From Agrobacterium tumefaciens (GTDB lineage: Bacteria; Pseudomonadota; Alphaproteobacteria; Rhizobiales; Rhizobiaceae), in contig CP048485.1 of assembly GCA_025560025.1 (NCBI GenBank), positions 2,046,001 through 2,110,000 of the forward strand: a stretch of 64,000 bases of DNA, written 5' to 3'. Each line of letters opens with the position of its first letter. The first letter of the stretch is position 1. The notes below the pieces were generated by a model. It did no database searches and was not told the origin of the DNA. It saw only the letters and a program-made list of their open reading frames with translations. A program made the position numbers and the translations under genes. Of this stretch, positions 34,795 to 44,100 are shown piece by piece.

Positions 34795-35466
34795 TCAGGA
34801 CCGGAAAAGCCGGGTGCCCTGCGTTTCATGGCGCATGGCTGCCGTGTCGGCGATGATCGTCGCGCTGCCGAGATCGTCGAGCGTGGATTGCATTGCCCGC
34901 GCCGCCATCTCCGCGATGATCGCCTCGCTTGCGGCCAGAATGGTAACGCCATCCTTCTGTCCCGCAACCCCGAGGCGGATGCCCGCCGAAACGAGCTGCG
35001 AAACCCCGGCATGCAAAAAGGCGGCAATCGTTTCCCTGAGCGGCACCGCATGACCGGCAGCCACCGCGCCGACAGCGATGGGATAGGGAACATCCTTCGG
35101 CAACAACGCGAGAACCGCGTGCGGCCAGGCACCGGCGGCGGCAACGAAAGCATCACCAAGAAGCACCGTCTCGCGATAGCGCTCCGCCGAACCGGCCAGC
35201 ACCCGCGCCAGATCGGCCGTTTCGCTTAAGACAGCGGCGTCCTCACCGTTGCGCCAGGCTTCCGCCAGAAATAGCACGTCGTTCCAGAGACTGCCGTGAC
35301 GCAGAAGCGTCTCCACCCAGCCGTGAAGCGCGGCGGCATCGCGCACACGCCGGTCTTCCACCGCCTTTTCAAGCCCGCCGGAATAGGAAAAACCACCGAC
35401 GGGAAAGGCCGGCGACAGCCAGGCCATCAGCCGCAGCAGCGCGGCGACGCCGCGATCTTCACTCAC
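34795..35466 (-). CDS. ureF: Urease accessory protein UreF
   Basis: 223-aa all-helical chaperone that links UreD and UreG during nickel loading. Typical UreF features: LMAWLSPAFPVGGFSYSGGLE near the N-terminus and DAAALHGWVETLLRHGSLWND, with AEAWRNGEDAA following. Start follows the ureE stop by 3 nt, so the two are coupled. Confidence 0.94.
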   Translation of the reverse strand: MSEDRGVAALLRLMAWLSPAFPVGGFSYSGGLEKAVEDRRVRDAAALHGWVETLLRHGSLWNDVLFLAEAWRNGEDAAVLSETADLARVLAGSAERYRETVLLGDAFVAAAGAWPHAVLALLPKDVPYPIAVGAVAAGHAVPLRETIAAFLHAGVSQLVSAGIRLGVAGQKDGVTILAASEAIIAEMAARAMQSTLDDLGSATIIADTAAMRHETQGTRLFRS

Positions 35467-35469
35467 GGC

Positions 35470-35955
35470 TCAGCCGTGATCGTGATGGTGATGCCCGTGG
35501 TCATGACCATGGGAATGGCCGCCATGGGCGTGGTAAGCGCCGCGCGCCGGCTGGAATGGCTCTTCCACCTCACGCACGGTGGCGCCCAGACCTTCCAGCA
35601 TGGCGCGAATGACATGATCGCGCAGAATGAGAATGCGCTCCTCCTCGATCTGCGCGGAAAGGTGGCGGTTGCCCAGATGCCAGGCAAGCTCGATCAGGTG
35701 AAGACGGTCCTTCGCCTTGATTTCGAACAGCTTTTCATCCGCTGCACGGACCTCGATCAGGTCGCCGTTCTCCACCACCAGAAGATCGCCATGGGCAAAC
35801 AGCACGGCTTCCTTCAGGTCCAGCATCACCATCTCGTCATTTTGCAGATGCAGCAGCTTGCGGCGCAGATGCCGCTGGTCATGCGCCAGGGTAACATAAC
35901 CGGAAGCTTCGTCGGCGGGGGTTCCGGCCGGATGATAGGAGGTGACGCGCAGCAT
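35470..35955 (-). CDS. ureE: Urease accessory protein UreE, nickel chaperone
   Basis: 161-aa dimeric nickel donor. The N-terminal peptide-binding domain ([27 protein letters not shown]) and metal-binding domain ([14 protein letters not shown]) are present. The last 20 residues are a His-rich nickel tail with 10 His ([13 protein letters not shown], then HHHHDHG). The frame runs on upstream to 36273 but that part overlaps repeats and is not UreE-like, so the ATG at 35955 is used. Confidence 0.95.
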   Translation of the reverse strand: MLRVTSYHPAGTPADEASGYVTLAHDQRHLRRKLLHLQNDEMVMLDLKEAVLFAHGDLLVVENGDLIEVRAADEKLFEIKAKDRLHLIELAWHLGNRHLSAQIEEERILILRDHVIRAMLEGLGATVREVEEPFQPARGAYHAHGGHSHGHDHGHHHHDHG

Positions 35956-36096
35956 GGAATGATCCGTTTCAGAAACTGTCTTGGGGGTCTGATTTTTGCC
36001 GGATAGGCGGGGTGATTTCAAGGTGAATGAATGCAGGGCATGAAAAAGGTCGGCCTTGCCGGCGTAAAGACTTGAGGCGTCCGGCAACTTCTCCTC

Positions 36097-36210
36097 CGTC
36101 ATGCCGGACTGGATCCGGCATCCAGCCACGGCGCGTCTGCGCCGTGAGAGGAGTCTTTCGCGATCAGGGACTTGATCGCGCTGGACCCCGGATCTAGTCA
36201 GGGGTGACGG
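36097..36210. repeat. Composite intergenic palindromic element
   Basis: Begins CGTCATGCCGGACTGGATCC, then GGCATCCAG, and ends GACCCCGGATCTAGTCAGGG followed by GTGACGG. Inner hairpins are visible (CACGGCGC-GTCT-GCGCCGTG). The form is that of rhizobial mosaic palindromes and shares the CGTCAT...GTGACG ends with the 17284 element. It fills most of the 350-nt gap between ureE and the peroxiredoxin gene, in which no gene is seen. Confidence 0.65.
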
Positions 36211-36257
36211 TGTGCGGATGAGACAGCATCGCGAAAGACAATCGCGTCCCAGAAAAC

Positions 36258-36287
36258 GAAAAAAGCCCGGCATTGCCGCCGGGCCTT
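36258..36287 (-). terminator. Intrinsic terminator of the peroxiredoxin gene
   Basis: On the - strand GCCCGGC (36278-36284) pairs with GCCGGGC (36265-36271) and is followed by TTTTTT. About 25 nt beyond the peroxiredoxin stop. Confidence 0.85.
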
Positions 36288-36309
36288 CGCAAAAATCTTG
36301 AAACCAAAA

Positions 36310-36846
36310 TCAGGCCGCAGCGCGTGCCTTCAGGTTTTCGAGAATGTTCTGCGGCGCGGAAACGCCGTAAGGATCGGATTCGCAATTGTCCGAATAACCC
36401 TCTTCCTCGAACCACTGCTCCACCAGACCGTCGTTGATGACGGCGGCGTAACGCCAGGAGCGCATGCCGAAGCCGAGATTGTCCTTGGCGACCAGCATGC
36501 CCATCTTGCGGGTGAACTCACCCGAACCATCCGGAATGACCTTGACGTTTTCGAGGTTCTGGCCCTTTGCCCAGGCATTCATGACGAAGGCGTCATTGAC
36601 CGACAGGCAATAAATGTCATCCACGCCGAGCGCGCGGAATTCACCCGCCAGCTTTTCGAAATCGGGCAGCTGGTAGGTCGAGCAGGTCGGCGTGAAGGCG
36701 CCGGGCAGCGAGAAGAGAACGACCTTCTTGCCCTTGAAATAATCGTCGGAGGTCATGTCCTGCCAGCGGAACGGGTTGGGGCCGCCAACGGCCTCGTCGC
36801 GAACGCGCGTGCGGAAGGTTACGGCGGGCACTTTTTTGCCGAGCAT
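36310..36846 (-). CDS. Prx5-type peroxiredoxin
   Basis: 178-aa AhpC/TSA-superfamily peroxidase reducing H2O2 and organic peroxides. The active-site loop is LPGAFTPTCS with the peroxidatic Cys55, as in PMP20/Prx5 and glutaredoxin-linked enzymes. No glutaredoxin domain is fused. AGGAG lies just upstream of the ATG at 36846; the in-frame extension to 37095 is not real. It has its own terminator, so it looks like an independent unit inserted between urease accessory genes. Confidence 0.92.
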   Translation of the reverse strand: MLGKKVPAVTFRTRVRDEAVGGPNPFRWQDMTSDDYFKGKKVVLFSLPGAFTPTCSTYQLPDFEKLAGEFRALGVDDIYCLSVNDAFVMNAWAKGQNLENVKVIPDGSGEFTRKMGMLVAKDNLGFGMRSWRYAAVINDGLVEQWFEEEGYSDNCESDPYGVSAPQNILENLKARAAA

Positions 36847-36998
36847 GTCTTTTCTCCTGATCAGGTGTTTTATGCGTATCGCTTGGGATCGATCCGCACG
36901 GAATTCTTTTGCCGTTTCCATAACGCAAGATGCGCTGCGGTGCAGCATAAAAATCGGATTGAGGCGTTGAATGTATGAAATGCCGCATCGGCGGAGGA

Positions 36999-37670
36999 TC
37001 AATTGTGGAGATCGACCGACCAGCGCAGCAATGGGGGCAAGGGCGTCCACCAGCCGGTGCGAATTCCGGCTTGCCGCAGCATGGCGGCCGACCATGTGTT
37101 ACAGCCGGCAAACGCATTGAACCAGCCATTCGCCTCAAAAAACGCGTCATTGAGACCATAGGCGACACCGGGGATAAGCTGAACCTTGCCGTCTTTCCTG
37201 ACAAAGCTCGCCCCGATACCGGCGAGAAGGCGCTGATACCCCGCTTCGGAAATGCGCAGGCGTTTCACCCCGGCCAGATCGGCGGGAAAATCCCCGGTCA
37301 CATCCACATGCATCACCGACTGATCCAGCGTAAACGAACGCAGGACCGGCATGGGTTTCAGATCGGCCCAGGTAGGCGTCTCGGTATAAAACGACCGGCC
37401 GCCCCAGCCGAACACCAGATAGGCCGCCGCCGGATGGTTGACCGCAATACCGTCTTCCTGCAATTCGGCAAATGCCCGCCGCAGATCGTCGTCAACCGGC
37501 ACGGCGATATCGGTGTGAATCGGGTTGGATAACAGCAGGATTTCGCGGCCCGCCACGCCGCCGCTCACATCCCCTGCGAAAAACGGGCGCGGCACGACAG
37601 TGCCGAGCAGAAGCAACAGGAGGATCAGCAGCATGCAGCCGCCGATCCGCCTTGTGAGAAGCCTCAACAC
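36999..37670 (-). CDS. DUF2459 urease-region protein (TIGR02117-like)
   Basis: 223 aa with a signal anchor (MLLILLLLLLGTVVP) and a periplasmic domain containing SNPIHTDIAVPV, VFGWGGRSFYTETPTWADL, LDQSVMHVDV and FAGCNTWSAAMLRQAGIRTGWWTPLP. This matches the DUF2459 family, often found in urease regions. The conserved His and Cys residues suggest an amidase- or NlpC-like catalytic fold, but that is speculation. It starts 9 nt after the ureC stop. Confidence 0.8.
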   Translation of the reverse strand: MLRLLTRRIGGCMLLILLLLLLGTVVPRPFFAGDVSGGVAGREILLLSNPIHTDIAVPVDDDLRRAFAELQEDGIAVNHPAAAYLVFGWGGRSFYTETPTWADLKPMPVLRSFTLDQSVMHVDVTGDFPADLAGVKRLRISEAGYQRLLAGIGASFVRKDGKVQLIPGVAYGLNDAFFEANGWFNAFAGCNTWSAAMLRQAGIRTGWWTPLPPLLRWSVDLHN

Positions 37671-37679
37671 GAAATGCCG

Positions 37680-39389
37680 TCAGAACAGGAAATAACGCTG
37701 TGCCATCGGCAGCACCGTTGCCGGTTCGCAGGTCAGAAGCTCGCCATCGGCGCGCACTTCGTAGGTTTCGGGATCGACCTCGATATGGGGGGTCAGCGAA
37801 TTGTGGATCATCGACGCCTTGGAAATACCACCGCGCACATTCTTTACCGGCAGCAGTTTCTTGGCGACGCCGAGGCGCTGGGCAAGGCCGGCATCCAGCG
37901 ACGCCTGCGACACGAAAGTGACCGAGGAATTGGTGCGCAGCTTGCCATAGGCGGCAAACATCGGCCGGTAATGCATCGGCTGCGGCGTGGGAATGGAGGC
38001 ATTCGGATCGCCCATCGGTGCGGCGGCAATCGAGCCGCCAAGCAGCACCATCTCCGGCTTCACGCCGAAAAAGGCCGGGTTCCACAAGACGAGATCGGCG
38101 CGCTTGCCGACTTCGATGGAGCCGATCTCGTGGCTGACGCCCTGGGCGATGGCCGGGTTGATGGTATATTTGGCGATGTAACGGCGGACACGGAAATTGT
38201 CGTTTTCGCCGGTCTCTTCCTTCAGGCGGCCGCGCTGGCGCTTCATCTTGTCGGCCGTCTGCCAGGTGCGGATCGCCACTTCGCCGACGCGGCCCATGGC
38301 CTGGCTGTCGGAAGAGATGATCGAAAACGCGCCGATATCGTGAAGAATATCCTCCGCCGCGATGGTTTCCTTGCGAATGCGGCTTTCGGCAAAGGCGATA
38401 TCTTCGGGAATGGACGGCGACAGGTGGTGGCACACCATCAGCATGTCCAGATGTTCGGCGAGCGTATTGACGGTATAGGGCCGTGTCGGGTTGGTGGAAG
38501 ACGGAATGACGTTGGGATTGCCGCAGACCTTGATGATATCGGGCGCATGCCCGCCACCCGCCCCTTCGGTGTGGAAGGCATGGATGGTGCGGCCCTTGAT
38601 GGCGGCGACCGTATCTTCCACGAAGCCGCTTTCGTTCAGCGTGTCGGTGTGGATCATCACCTGCACATCGTATTGATCGGCCACCGTCAGGCAATTGTCG
38701 ATGGCGGCCGGCGTCGTGCCCCAGTCCTCATGCAGCTTCAGCGAAGAGGCGCCGGCAAGGATCATCTCTTCCAGCGGTGCGGGCAGCGATGCATTGCCCT
38801 TGCCGGCCAGCGCCAGATTCATCGGAAAAGCATCAAAGCTTTCGATCATCCGCTCGATATGCCAGGCGCCGGTGCAGGTGGTGGCGAGCGTGCCATGCGC
38901 CGGGCCGGAGCCGCCGCCCAGCATGCAGGTCACGCCACTCATCAGCGCTTCCTCGATCTGCTGCGGGCAGATGTAATGGATATGCGCGTCCATGCCGCCA
39001 GCCGTCAGTATCTTGCCTTCCCCAGCAATCGCCTCCGTCGAAGGGCCGACGATGATCGTCACGCCGGGCTGCGTATCCGGGTTGCCCGCCTTGCCGATGG
39101 CGTGGATGCGGCCGTTCTTCAGGCCAACATCGGCCTTGTAGATACCGCTATGGTCAACGATCACCACATTGGTGATGACGGTATCGACAGCGCCTTCCGC
39201 CCGTGTCGCCTGGCTCTGGCCCATGCCGTCGCGAATGACCTTGCCGCCGCCGAATTTCACTTCCTCGCCATAGGTCGTGTGGTCCTTCTCGATCTCGATG
39301 AAGAGTTCGGTATCGGCAAGACGTACCTTGTCGCCGACGGTCGGGCCGAACATGCCGGCATAGGCGGCGCGGGAAATCTTGTAAGGCAT
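37680..39389 (-). CDS. ureC: Urease subunit alpha UreC
   Basis: 569-aa catalytic subunit hydrolysing urea to ammonia and carbamate. Nickel ligands His136 and His138 in [13 protein letters not shown], the carbamylated Lys218 in [15 protein letters not shown], the ligand His in [10 protein letters not shown] and the mobile flap region [21 protein letters not shown] are intact. Length is normal. It is separated from ureB by three unrelated small genes. A long open frame on the opposite strand is a shadow. Confidence 0.98.
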   Translation of the reverse strand: MPYKISRAAYAGMFGPTVGDKVRLADTELFIEIEKDHTTYGEEVKFGGGKVIRDGMGQSQATRAEGAVDTVITNVVIVDHSGIYKADVGLKNGRIHAIGKAGNPDTQPGVTIIVGPSTEAIAGEGKILTAGGMDAHIHYICPQQIEEALMSGVTCMLGGGSGPAHGTLATTCTGAWHIERMIESFDAFPMNLALAGKGNASLPAPLEEMILAGASSLKLHEDWGTTPAAIDNCLTVADQYDVQVMIHTDTLNESGFVEDTVAAIKGRTIHAFHTEGAGGGHAPDIIKVCGNPNVIPSSTNPTRPYTVNTLAEHLDMLMVCHHLSPSIPEDIAFAESRIRKETIAAEDILHDIGAFSIISSDSQAMGRVGEVAIRTWQTADKMKRQRGRLKEETGENDNFRVRRYIAKYTINPAIAQGVSHEIGSIEVGKRADLVLWNPAFFGVKPEMVLLGGSIAAAPMGDPNASIPTPQPMHYRPMFAAYGKLRTNSSVTFVSQASLDAGLAQRLGVAKKLLPVKNVRGGISKASMIHNSLTPHIEVDPETYEVRADGELLTCEPATVLPMAQRYFLF

Positions 39390-39393
39390 AGGC

Positions 39394-40038
39394 TCAGGCT
39401 CCTTCGGACGCGGAGAAAATCGATGTGGAAGAAATTCGTGTCAGCCTGCCCTGAGACGCCAGGGCCTCGACCAGCTGTTGTTCGGCGGCAAACGGATGCC
39501 CGCTCCAGCCCTGATGGCCGAAACCGGCAATCGCCACCTCGTCACCATCGTCGCTCACGCTCTCGAGGACATGGGCGATGGCGAAAAGGCCGGTGCTGGG
39601 GCAGACATAGGGCGCGGGCGCATAGGCTTCGAGCGCAGCATCAAGCCTTTCATGCACACCGCGCGGAATGACGATGTGAGCCTTGCCGGCTCCTCGTGCG
39701 ATGGCGGCAAAGCCGGCGGTATAATCGGCGCAGAAATCGGTCAGTTCCGGCCAGCGCGCGCGGATATCCGGCTCCATTTCGGCAAATTTCGCCGGATCGC
39801 GCACAGACCAGATGGCGGAGGCCTGCCGCACACCGTCACTCTCGCGCCATTCGCTCCCCTCAGTCATCTCAAGGCCCGGCCGCCCGGTATTGCACACCGC
39901 CACCACATCGGTGCGTGTGCCGCCTGGCCCGAGCGACCGGCAATCATTGAAGCGGATGACGATATCGGAACAATCGATGAAATCAGCAGCACCCGGCGGC
40001 AGTTCCCCGTTTCCAACGATCGTGATGCGCCGCCCCAT
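39394..40038 (-). CDS. Urease-operon protein with sialyltransferase-like (GT29) motifs
   Basis: 214-aa soluble protein. Residues 5-50 ([30 protein letters not shown], then VVAVCN) match the layout of sialyl motif L of animal GT29 enzymes. Residues 147-172 ([12 protein letters not shown], then VAIAGFG) match motif S, and [13 protein letters not shown] at 181-193 fits the HxxxxE motif VS. Homologues in rhizobia are, as I recall, annotated only as urease operon accessory protein. The gene lies 4 nt before ureC in the operon. Any glycosyltransferase activity is inference; the cysteines that form the GT29 disulfide are not obvious. Confidence 0.7.
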   Translation of the reverse strand: MGRRITIVGNGELPPGAADFIDCSDIVIRFNDCRSLGPGGTRTDVVAVCNTGRPGLEMTEGSEWRESDGVRQASAIWSVRDPAKFAEMEPDIRARWPELTDFCADYTAGFAAIARGAGKAHIVIPRGVHERLDAALEAYAPAPYVCPSTGLFAIAHVLESVSDDGDEVAIAGFGHQGWSGHPFAAEQQLVEALASQGRLTRISSTSIFSASEGA

Positions 40039-40042
40039 GCGT

Positions 40043-40465
40043 TCAGAAACCTTCCGACAGCTGGCGCAGCTCTTCCGCCCGCTTGCCGCTCATCTCGGCA
40101 AGGCAGGAGGAAATCAGCATCGGCTCCATCGAACCGCCGCGCGCCTGAAAGCCTGAAAGCGCGCAATTGGCGTCACGAAACGCCACCCAGGCGCGCTGGG
40201 CAGTCACCAGCGCGTCGGTCGCACCCTTGCCATCTGCATCCGCCGCCTTGTCGCGCTCGGTGAGCAGCTTGCGCAGCTTCTGATATTCGGCGTTCAACTG
40301 CTTGTCGGCCTTTTCGTAATCCTTGCCGGCGCAGATGGTCATGTCCGCCTGCGTCTGCGGGGCCTTGCAATCCGGCTCGCCCTGCGCAGCGGCCGGCATG
40401 GACAGGCCGGCCGTCGCACAAAGAAACACCGCCGCCAGAAGGACGTTTTTTCGGCTCATCTCCAT
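40043..40465 (-). CDS. LprI-like (DUF1311) periplasmic protein
   Basis: 140 aa with a Sec signal (VLLAAVFLCATAGLSMPAAAQ). The mature part shows the DUF1311 lysozyme-inhibitor-LprI pattern: DCKAPQTQADMTICAGKDYEKADKQLN, AQRAWVAFRDANCALSGF and SSCLAEMSGKRAEEL, with four conserved Cys. In Mycobacterium LprI inhibits lysozyme; here the function is unproven. Three nucleotides separate it from the GFA gene and four from the GT29-like gene, so it is part of the urease operon. Confidence 0.85.
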   Translation of the reverse strand: MEMSRKNVLLAAVFLCATAGLSMPAAAQGEPDCKAPQTQADMTICAGKDYEKADKQLNAEYQKLRKLLTERDKAADADGKGATDALVTAQRAWVAFRDANCALSGFQARGGSMEPMLISSCLAEMSGKRAEELRQLSEGF

Positions 40466-40468
40466 CGC

Positions 40469-40825
40469 TCAGGCCGCCGCGCCATCGAAAGCCTGCGGCT
40501 TCAGCGCCCGGGGATCGACACCATCGAGACAATTGGCATTGACCGCCACCATCGGCGTTCCGTCCGGCCCATCGGCATAAGCAAAGCTCTCGATGCCGCA
40601 GGTGGAGCAGAAAAGATGATGGATCTTGTGTTTGTTGAAGAGATATTCCGCCAGCTTGTCCTCGCCGGAAAGCAGCGTGAATTTCTCACGCGGCGCAAAG
40701 GCCAGCGTGGAACCCAGGCGCTTGCAGCGCGAACAATTGCAGATGACGGTATGGTCGAGATCGGCATCGACCTCGAAGCTCACATCGCCACACTGGCAGC
40801 TTCCATGATAATGCGCCGTCGCCAT
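40469..40825 (-). CDS. GFA family zinc protein
   Basis: 118-aa glutathione-dependent formaldehyde-activating (GFA/CENP-V) family protein. Zinc-site cysteines lie in GSCQCGDVSFEV, CNCSRCKRLG and CSTCGIESF. Family members often act in glutathione or formaldehyde chemistry, but most are uncharacterised. It lies 1 nt after the ureB stop. Its link to urease is positional only. Confidence 0.88.
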   Translation of the reverse strand: MATAHYHGSCQCGDVSFEVDADLDHTVICNCSRCKRLGSTLAFAPREKFTLLSGEDKLAEYLFNKHKIHHLFCSTCGIESFAYADGPDGTPMVAVNANCLDGVDPRALKPQAFDGAAA

Positions 40826-40826
40826 T

Positions 40827-41132
40827 TCATAACCTCCCCATGACCTGTTGACGGAAACCGTAAACCTCGCGCTTGCCGGAAAGCGGCACCAGCGTCACTT
40901 CCCGCTTCTGGCCGGGTTCGAAACGAACCGCCGTGCCGGCGGGAATATCGAGGCGCATGCCGCGTGCCTTGTCGCGGTCAAAGAGAAGACCCGCATTGGT
41001 CTCATAGAAATGATAGTGGCTGCCCACCTGCACCGGCCGGTCGCCCGAATTGGCGACTTCGATGGTCACGGTCGGCTGGCCGGCATTGAGTTCGATGCTG
41101 CCCTCTGCGGCAATGATTTCGCCGGGTTTCAT
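40827..41132 (-). CDS. ureB: Urease subunit beta UreB
   Basis: 101-aa structural subunit. [58 protein letters not shown] and [10 protein letters not shown] are textbook UreB. No fusion with UreA. Twenty nucleotides after the DUF1272 gene. Confidence 0.97.
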   Translation of the reverse strand: MKPGEIIAAEGSIELNAGQPTVTIEVANSGDRPVQVGSHYHFYETNAGLLFDRDKARGMRLDIPAGTAVRFEPGQKREVTLVPLSGKREVYGFRQQVMGRL

Positions 41133-41152
41133 GGTGCTCTCCCTTATCTGTT

Positions 41153-41410
41153 TCAGGCGGCGGTCGCGGCCGCGCAGCCTTCGGCCTTCAGCACGCGCTT
41201 CGTGGACGCCGGATTATTGACGAGTTTCGCCGCCGGGCGAACGGGCCTGCGAACCAGCTCACCGCCGCAATTCGGGCAGGCGCCGTGAAGCACATCCGTC
41301 ACGCAATCGATGCAGAAGGTGCATTCGAACGAGCAGATCATCGCATCCCGGCTGTCGGGAGCAAGATCGCGGTCGCAGCATTCGCAATTTGGTCGAAGCT
41401 CCAGCGCCAT
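41153..41410 (-). CDS. DUF1272 Cys-rich protein
   Basis: 85 aa. The first 55 residues carry eight cysteines in zinc-ribbon spacing ([38 protein letters not shown]), the hallmark of DUF1272. An Ala/Lys-rich tail follows. Probably a metal-binding protein. Inserted between ureA and ureB in the same operon. Confidence 0.88.
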   Translation of the reverse strand: MALELRPNCECCDRDLAPDSRDAMICSFECTFCIDCVTDVLHGACPNCGGELVRRPVRPAAKLVNNPASTKRVLKAEGCAAATAA

Positions 41411-41420
41411 ATTCGCCCCT

Positions 41421-41723
41421 TTACCGTATCGGTTCGTGAACGGTCACCAGCTTGGTGCCATCGGGAAACGTCGCTTCCACCTGCACATCATGGATCATTT
41501 CGGCGATGCCTTCCATCACCTGGTCGCGGGAAATGACATGCGCGCCGGCTTCCATCAGCTCGGCAACGGCACGGCCGTCGCGGGCGCCCTCGACCACGAA
41601 ATCGGTAATCAGCGCAATCGCTTCGGGATAGTTCAGCTTCACGCCGCGTTCCAGCCGGCGGCGTGCCACCATGGCGGCCATGGAAATCAGCAGCTTGTCT
41701 TTTTCTCTTGGGCTAAGGTTCAT
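41421..41723 (-). CDS. ureA: Urease subunit gamma UreA
   Basis: 100-aa structural subunit: [55 protein letters not shown] and [18 protein letters not shown] are canonical. The start at 41723 gives the exact family length; an upstream in-frame extension to 41957 is a shadow of ureD. Confidence 0.97.
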   Translation of the reverse strand: MNLSPREKDKLLISMAAMVARRRLERGVKLNYPEAIALITDFVVEGARDGRAVAELMEAGAHVISRDQVMEGIAEMIHDVQVEATFPDGTKLVTVHEPIR

Positions 41724-41833
41724 CGTGGTCCCGCAGCTTTCGCACCTGCCCCGCAAATCAAAGCGTTTCCGGGGCCAAATTCGACTTGTTTGACAGACCC
41801 CGAAGGACGCCGGTTGCCGACGATCCGAAGGGT

Positions 41834-42685
41834 TTACAGATTCCAGACTTTCGGCACTGGCGCGCCGTTTCGCAAGAGCGAAATGATCGGAAAAAGTAAT
41901 TTTCTCAAGGAGAAACCATCTTCGGCAGAGACGCGAACAACAAGCTTGCCCTGCCATTCGCTGGCGCCGCCGCTTTCCCCGGCAATAGCCCGGATTTTAG
42001 GCAGAAGCGCCTCGGCCAGAGGCCCGATATAAAGCAGCGTCGCAAAGGCGACCTGACCGGCCAGAACCGCCGGTTTCGCGGTCAGCGCCGCTACCTCGCC
42101 TTGCAGCAGAAGCTCTTCGGCATGCACCAGCTTACCCCCGTGGTGAATACGCCAGCGGTCGCGGAAAAGGCCATGCGCCATCGCCTCGCCCATGGCCTGG
42201 CGACCGAGCAGCACGGCTTCGACGGCGATGAATTCGGAAGATTGGTCGAGATCGGCTTCCAGCCGGCGGGTCAGCGACGCCCGGTCGAAGAGAATGGTTT
42301 CCTGCGGCAGCCAGTGCAATCGGGCGTTCGGCCCGGCGGAAACCCGGGCGGTAACGGTGGCGGTTCCGGAGGATGCCTTGTAAACCTTCTCGCAGGCCTG
42401 CGTGGTCACCACCAGCGATGTGCCGGCGCCGGCCACCGCCTGCCATTCAAGTTCGTCTCCGCCGGTCAGGCCGCCGGAGGAATTGATGAGAATGGCTTCG
42501 GCTTCGTTCGAAAAGGTTTCCGGCAGGCGGATTTTGGCGCAGCCTTCCTGGAACAATTCCTCCAGCCGGCTGCGCCCTTCAACCGCTTTGGTTACAATGC
42601 GTCCTCTGCCACGGGCGCGCTGCTGCCGGACAGGTTGAGCGTCTTGGCGACCGGAAGGGCCGATGGCTTGCTGTTCTGGCTGCAC
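41834..42685 (-). CDS. ureD: Urease accessory protein UreD/UreH
   Basis: About 283-aa scaffold protein for the UreDFG nickel-loading complex. Visible core: [67 protein letters not shown] and [21 protein letters not shown]. No ATG is available near the conserved start. A GTG at 42685 gives a normal length and overlaps the upstream esterase gene by about 94 nt; the ATG at 42793 would add a doubtful 36 residues. First gene of the ureDA...BC cluster. Confidence 0.9.
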   Translation of the reverse strand: MQPEQQAIGPSGRQDAQPVRQQRARGRGRIVTKAVEGRSRLEELFQEGCAKIRLPETFSNEAEAILINSSGGLTGGDELEWQAVAGAGTSLVVTTQACEKVYKASSGTATVTARVSAGPNARLHWLPQETILFDRASLTRRLEADLDQSSEFIAVEAVLLGRQAMGEAMAHGLFRDRWRIHHGGKLVHAEELLLQGEVAALTAKPAVLAGQVAFATLLYIGPLAEALLPKIRAIAGESGGASEWQGKLVVRVSAEDGFSLRKLLFPIISLLRNGAPVPKVWNL

Positions 42686-43845
42686 GCGGTCTCCGAAGCG
42701 GTTGCGGAAGCGGACGAGGCCTTTGCGCCGCAATCCTTCTTGACGACGGCATCCACGACCAGCTGCCCTTCCGTATTGCGGAAGAAATCCCACATTCTTT
42801 CCGCCGCATCAACCGTGCGCGTCACTTCGCCTGTGGGCATCTTGCGCTCCACGGCCGGTTCCGCCTTCGGCGTCTGTTCGCCGCCCGGCTTGCGGGTGAC
42901 GACGGCGCTCGCCGCCAGCACTTCCGCCTTCATGGTGGCGCGCGGCCAGGCGTGGTCCCAATCGTTGATGACATAGGACTGAATGCGTGCGCCGGCCTTG
43001 CAGACGTCATAAGAATTGACGGTGAAACTTTCGCCCACCTTGCTTTTGGCAGCGCCCTTGCAGCCGTCCATCTCGGCCCAGCGCTTCAGCGCCGTCTCGC
43101 CGCCATATTGCCAATAGGATTTGCCGCCGCCCTGATAGGGGTTGGCGGGATCCTTCAGCCCGGCAAAGGCGATGATGGACATCGGCCGCGCCGGCGTGCA
43201 GCTTGCCGCATCCGGTGCCCATTTGCCCTCGGTCTCCAGCGGATAACCCGCGCGCAGCGAGGCGACGAAACCGGCAGCGGTGAAATCCGCGCTGCCATTG
43301 CAGATGAATTGCGACAGCATGCGCCCGCCGCCGGAATAACCGGAACCGTAAAAACGCTCCTCATCGACGCAGAACTTGCCCTTCACCATGGTGATGGCAT
43401 CGCGAATGAAGCCGACCTCGTCCAGCCCGCCCGGACGCTTGGTGACGCCGGGAACATTCCAGGCATGGGTGCCGGGCAATTCGCCATTCAGGCTGCCGGC
43501 CAGCGCCACGACCACCAGACCGTCACGCTCGGCCAGCTTGTCCCAGCCGCTGCGGTTCAGCTGGCCATGCGGATTGCTGTTGGAGCCATGGAAATCGAAC
43601 ACGACAGGCAGCGGCTTTTTTCCGTCATAGGCCGAGGGAACAAAATAGACGCCGTCGCGTTTTTCACCGTTGGAGAGAATGGAAAAATCATGCCTGCCCG
43701 GTTCCATGCCGGGTCCGGGCAACTGACCGCAGGTCGATGCCGACGCTGCGACACCGGCGCTCGCGCACATCGCAAGACCCAGAAAGAGGGTGCGGGCGGA
43801 GCGGAACAGCCGGGCGGCCCGGCCAATGGCAAAGTCTTGATTCAT
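42592..43845 (-). CDS. Secreted PHB-depolymerase / LpqC-type esterase
   Basis: About 417 aa, alpha/beta hydrolase of the polyhydroxybutyrate depolymerase / feruloyl esterase type. Signal peptide ([18 protein letters not shown]), oxyanion region [11 protein letters not shown], nucleophile motif [16 protein letters not shown], and a late NDWDHAWP with the probable catalytic His. The C-terminal 70 residues are Ser/Ala-rich low complexity with extra cysteines. The start at the ATG at 43845 puts the signal at the N-terminus. It overlaps ureD, so it may lead the urease operon; no functional link is known. Confidence 0.82.
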   Translation of the reverse strand: MNQDFAIGRAARLFRSARTLFLGLAMCASAGVAASASTCGQLPGPGMEPGRHDFSILSNGEKRDGVYFVPSAYDGKKPLPVVFDFHGSNSNPHGQLNRSGWDKLAERDGLVVVALAGSLNGELPGTHAWNVPGVTKRPGGLDEVGFIRDAITMVKGKFCVDEERFYGSGYSGGGRMLSQFICNGSADFTAAGFVASLRAGYPLETEGKWAPDAASCTPARPMSIIAFAGLKDPANPYQGGGKSYWQYGGETALKRWAEMDGCKGAAKSKVGESFTVNSYDVCKAGARIQSYVINDWDHAWPRATMKAEVLAASAVVTRKPGGEQTPKAEPAVERKMPTGEVTRTVDAAERMWDFFRNTEGQLVVDAVVKKDCGAKASSASATASETACSQNSKPSALPVAKTLNLSGSSAPVAEDAL

Positions 43846-44100
43846 TGACACGCCTTTATTGGGCACGGTTTCCCCGACGATACGTCGGACGTGCGTGGAA
43901 TGTAAGGGATCAACTGTCGCGGCGTGCGAATAGACTTTTCCTGTGTCTCGCATGCAGCATTTGCGCTGCCAATATCACAGGCTTTTATTCAATGAAATGC
44001 TAAAATTACGCATGAAAGCCATGTCGAGACGCATAGGCTTTCAAAATATTAATCGGCCGTTTGCACGCCGTGATCGGCGCACAGGGGTTTTAGTCTCGAT
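43846..44100. other. Intergenic region, 255 nt
   Basis: No gene seen. AT-rich from about 43980 to 44060. Probably holds the promoter of the esterase/urease operon and the 3' end of the urt operon; no clear intrinsic terminator was found. Confidence 0.35.

Noticed and set aside
37674..39671. A 665-codon open frame on the + strand opposite ureC
   Set aside because: Composition (His, Arg, Gly, Asp) and lack of motifs mark it as the antisense of ureC, which is complete and canonical.
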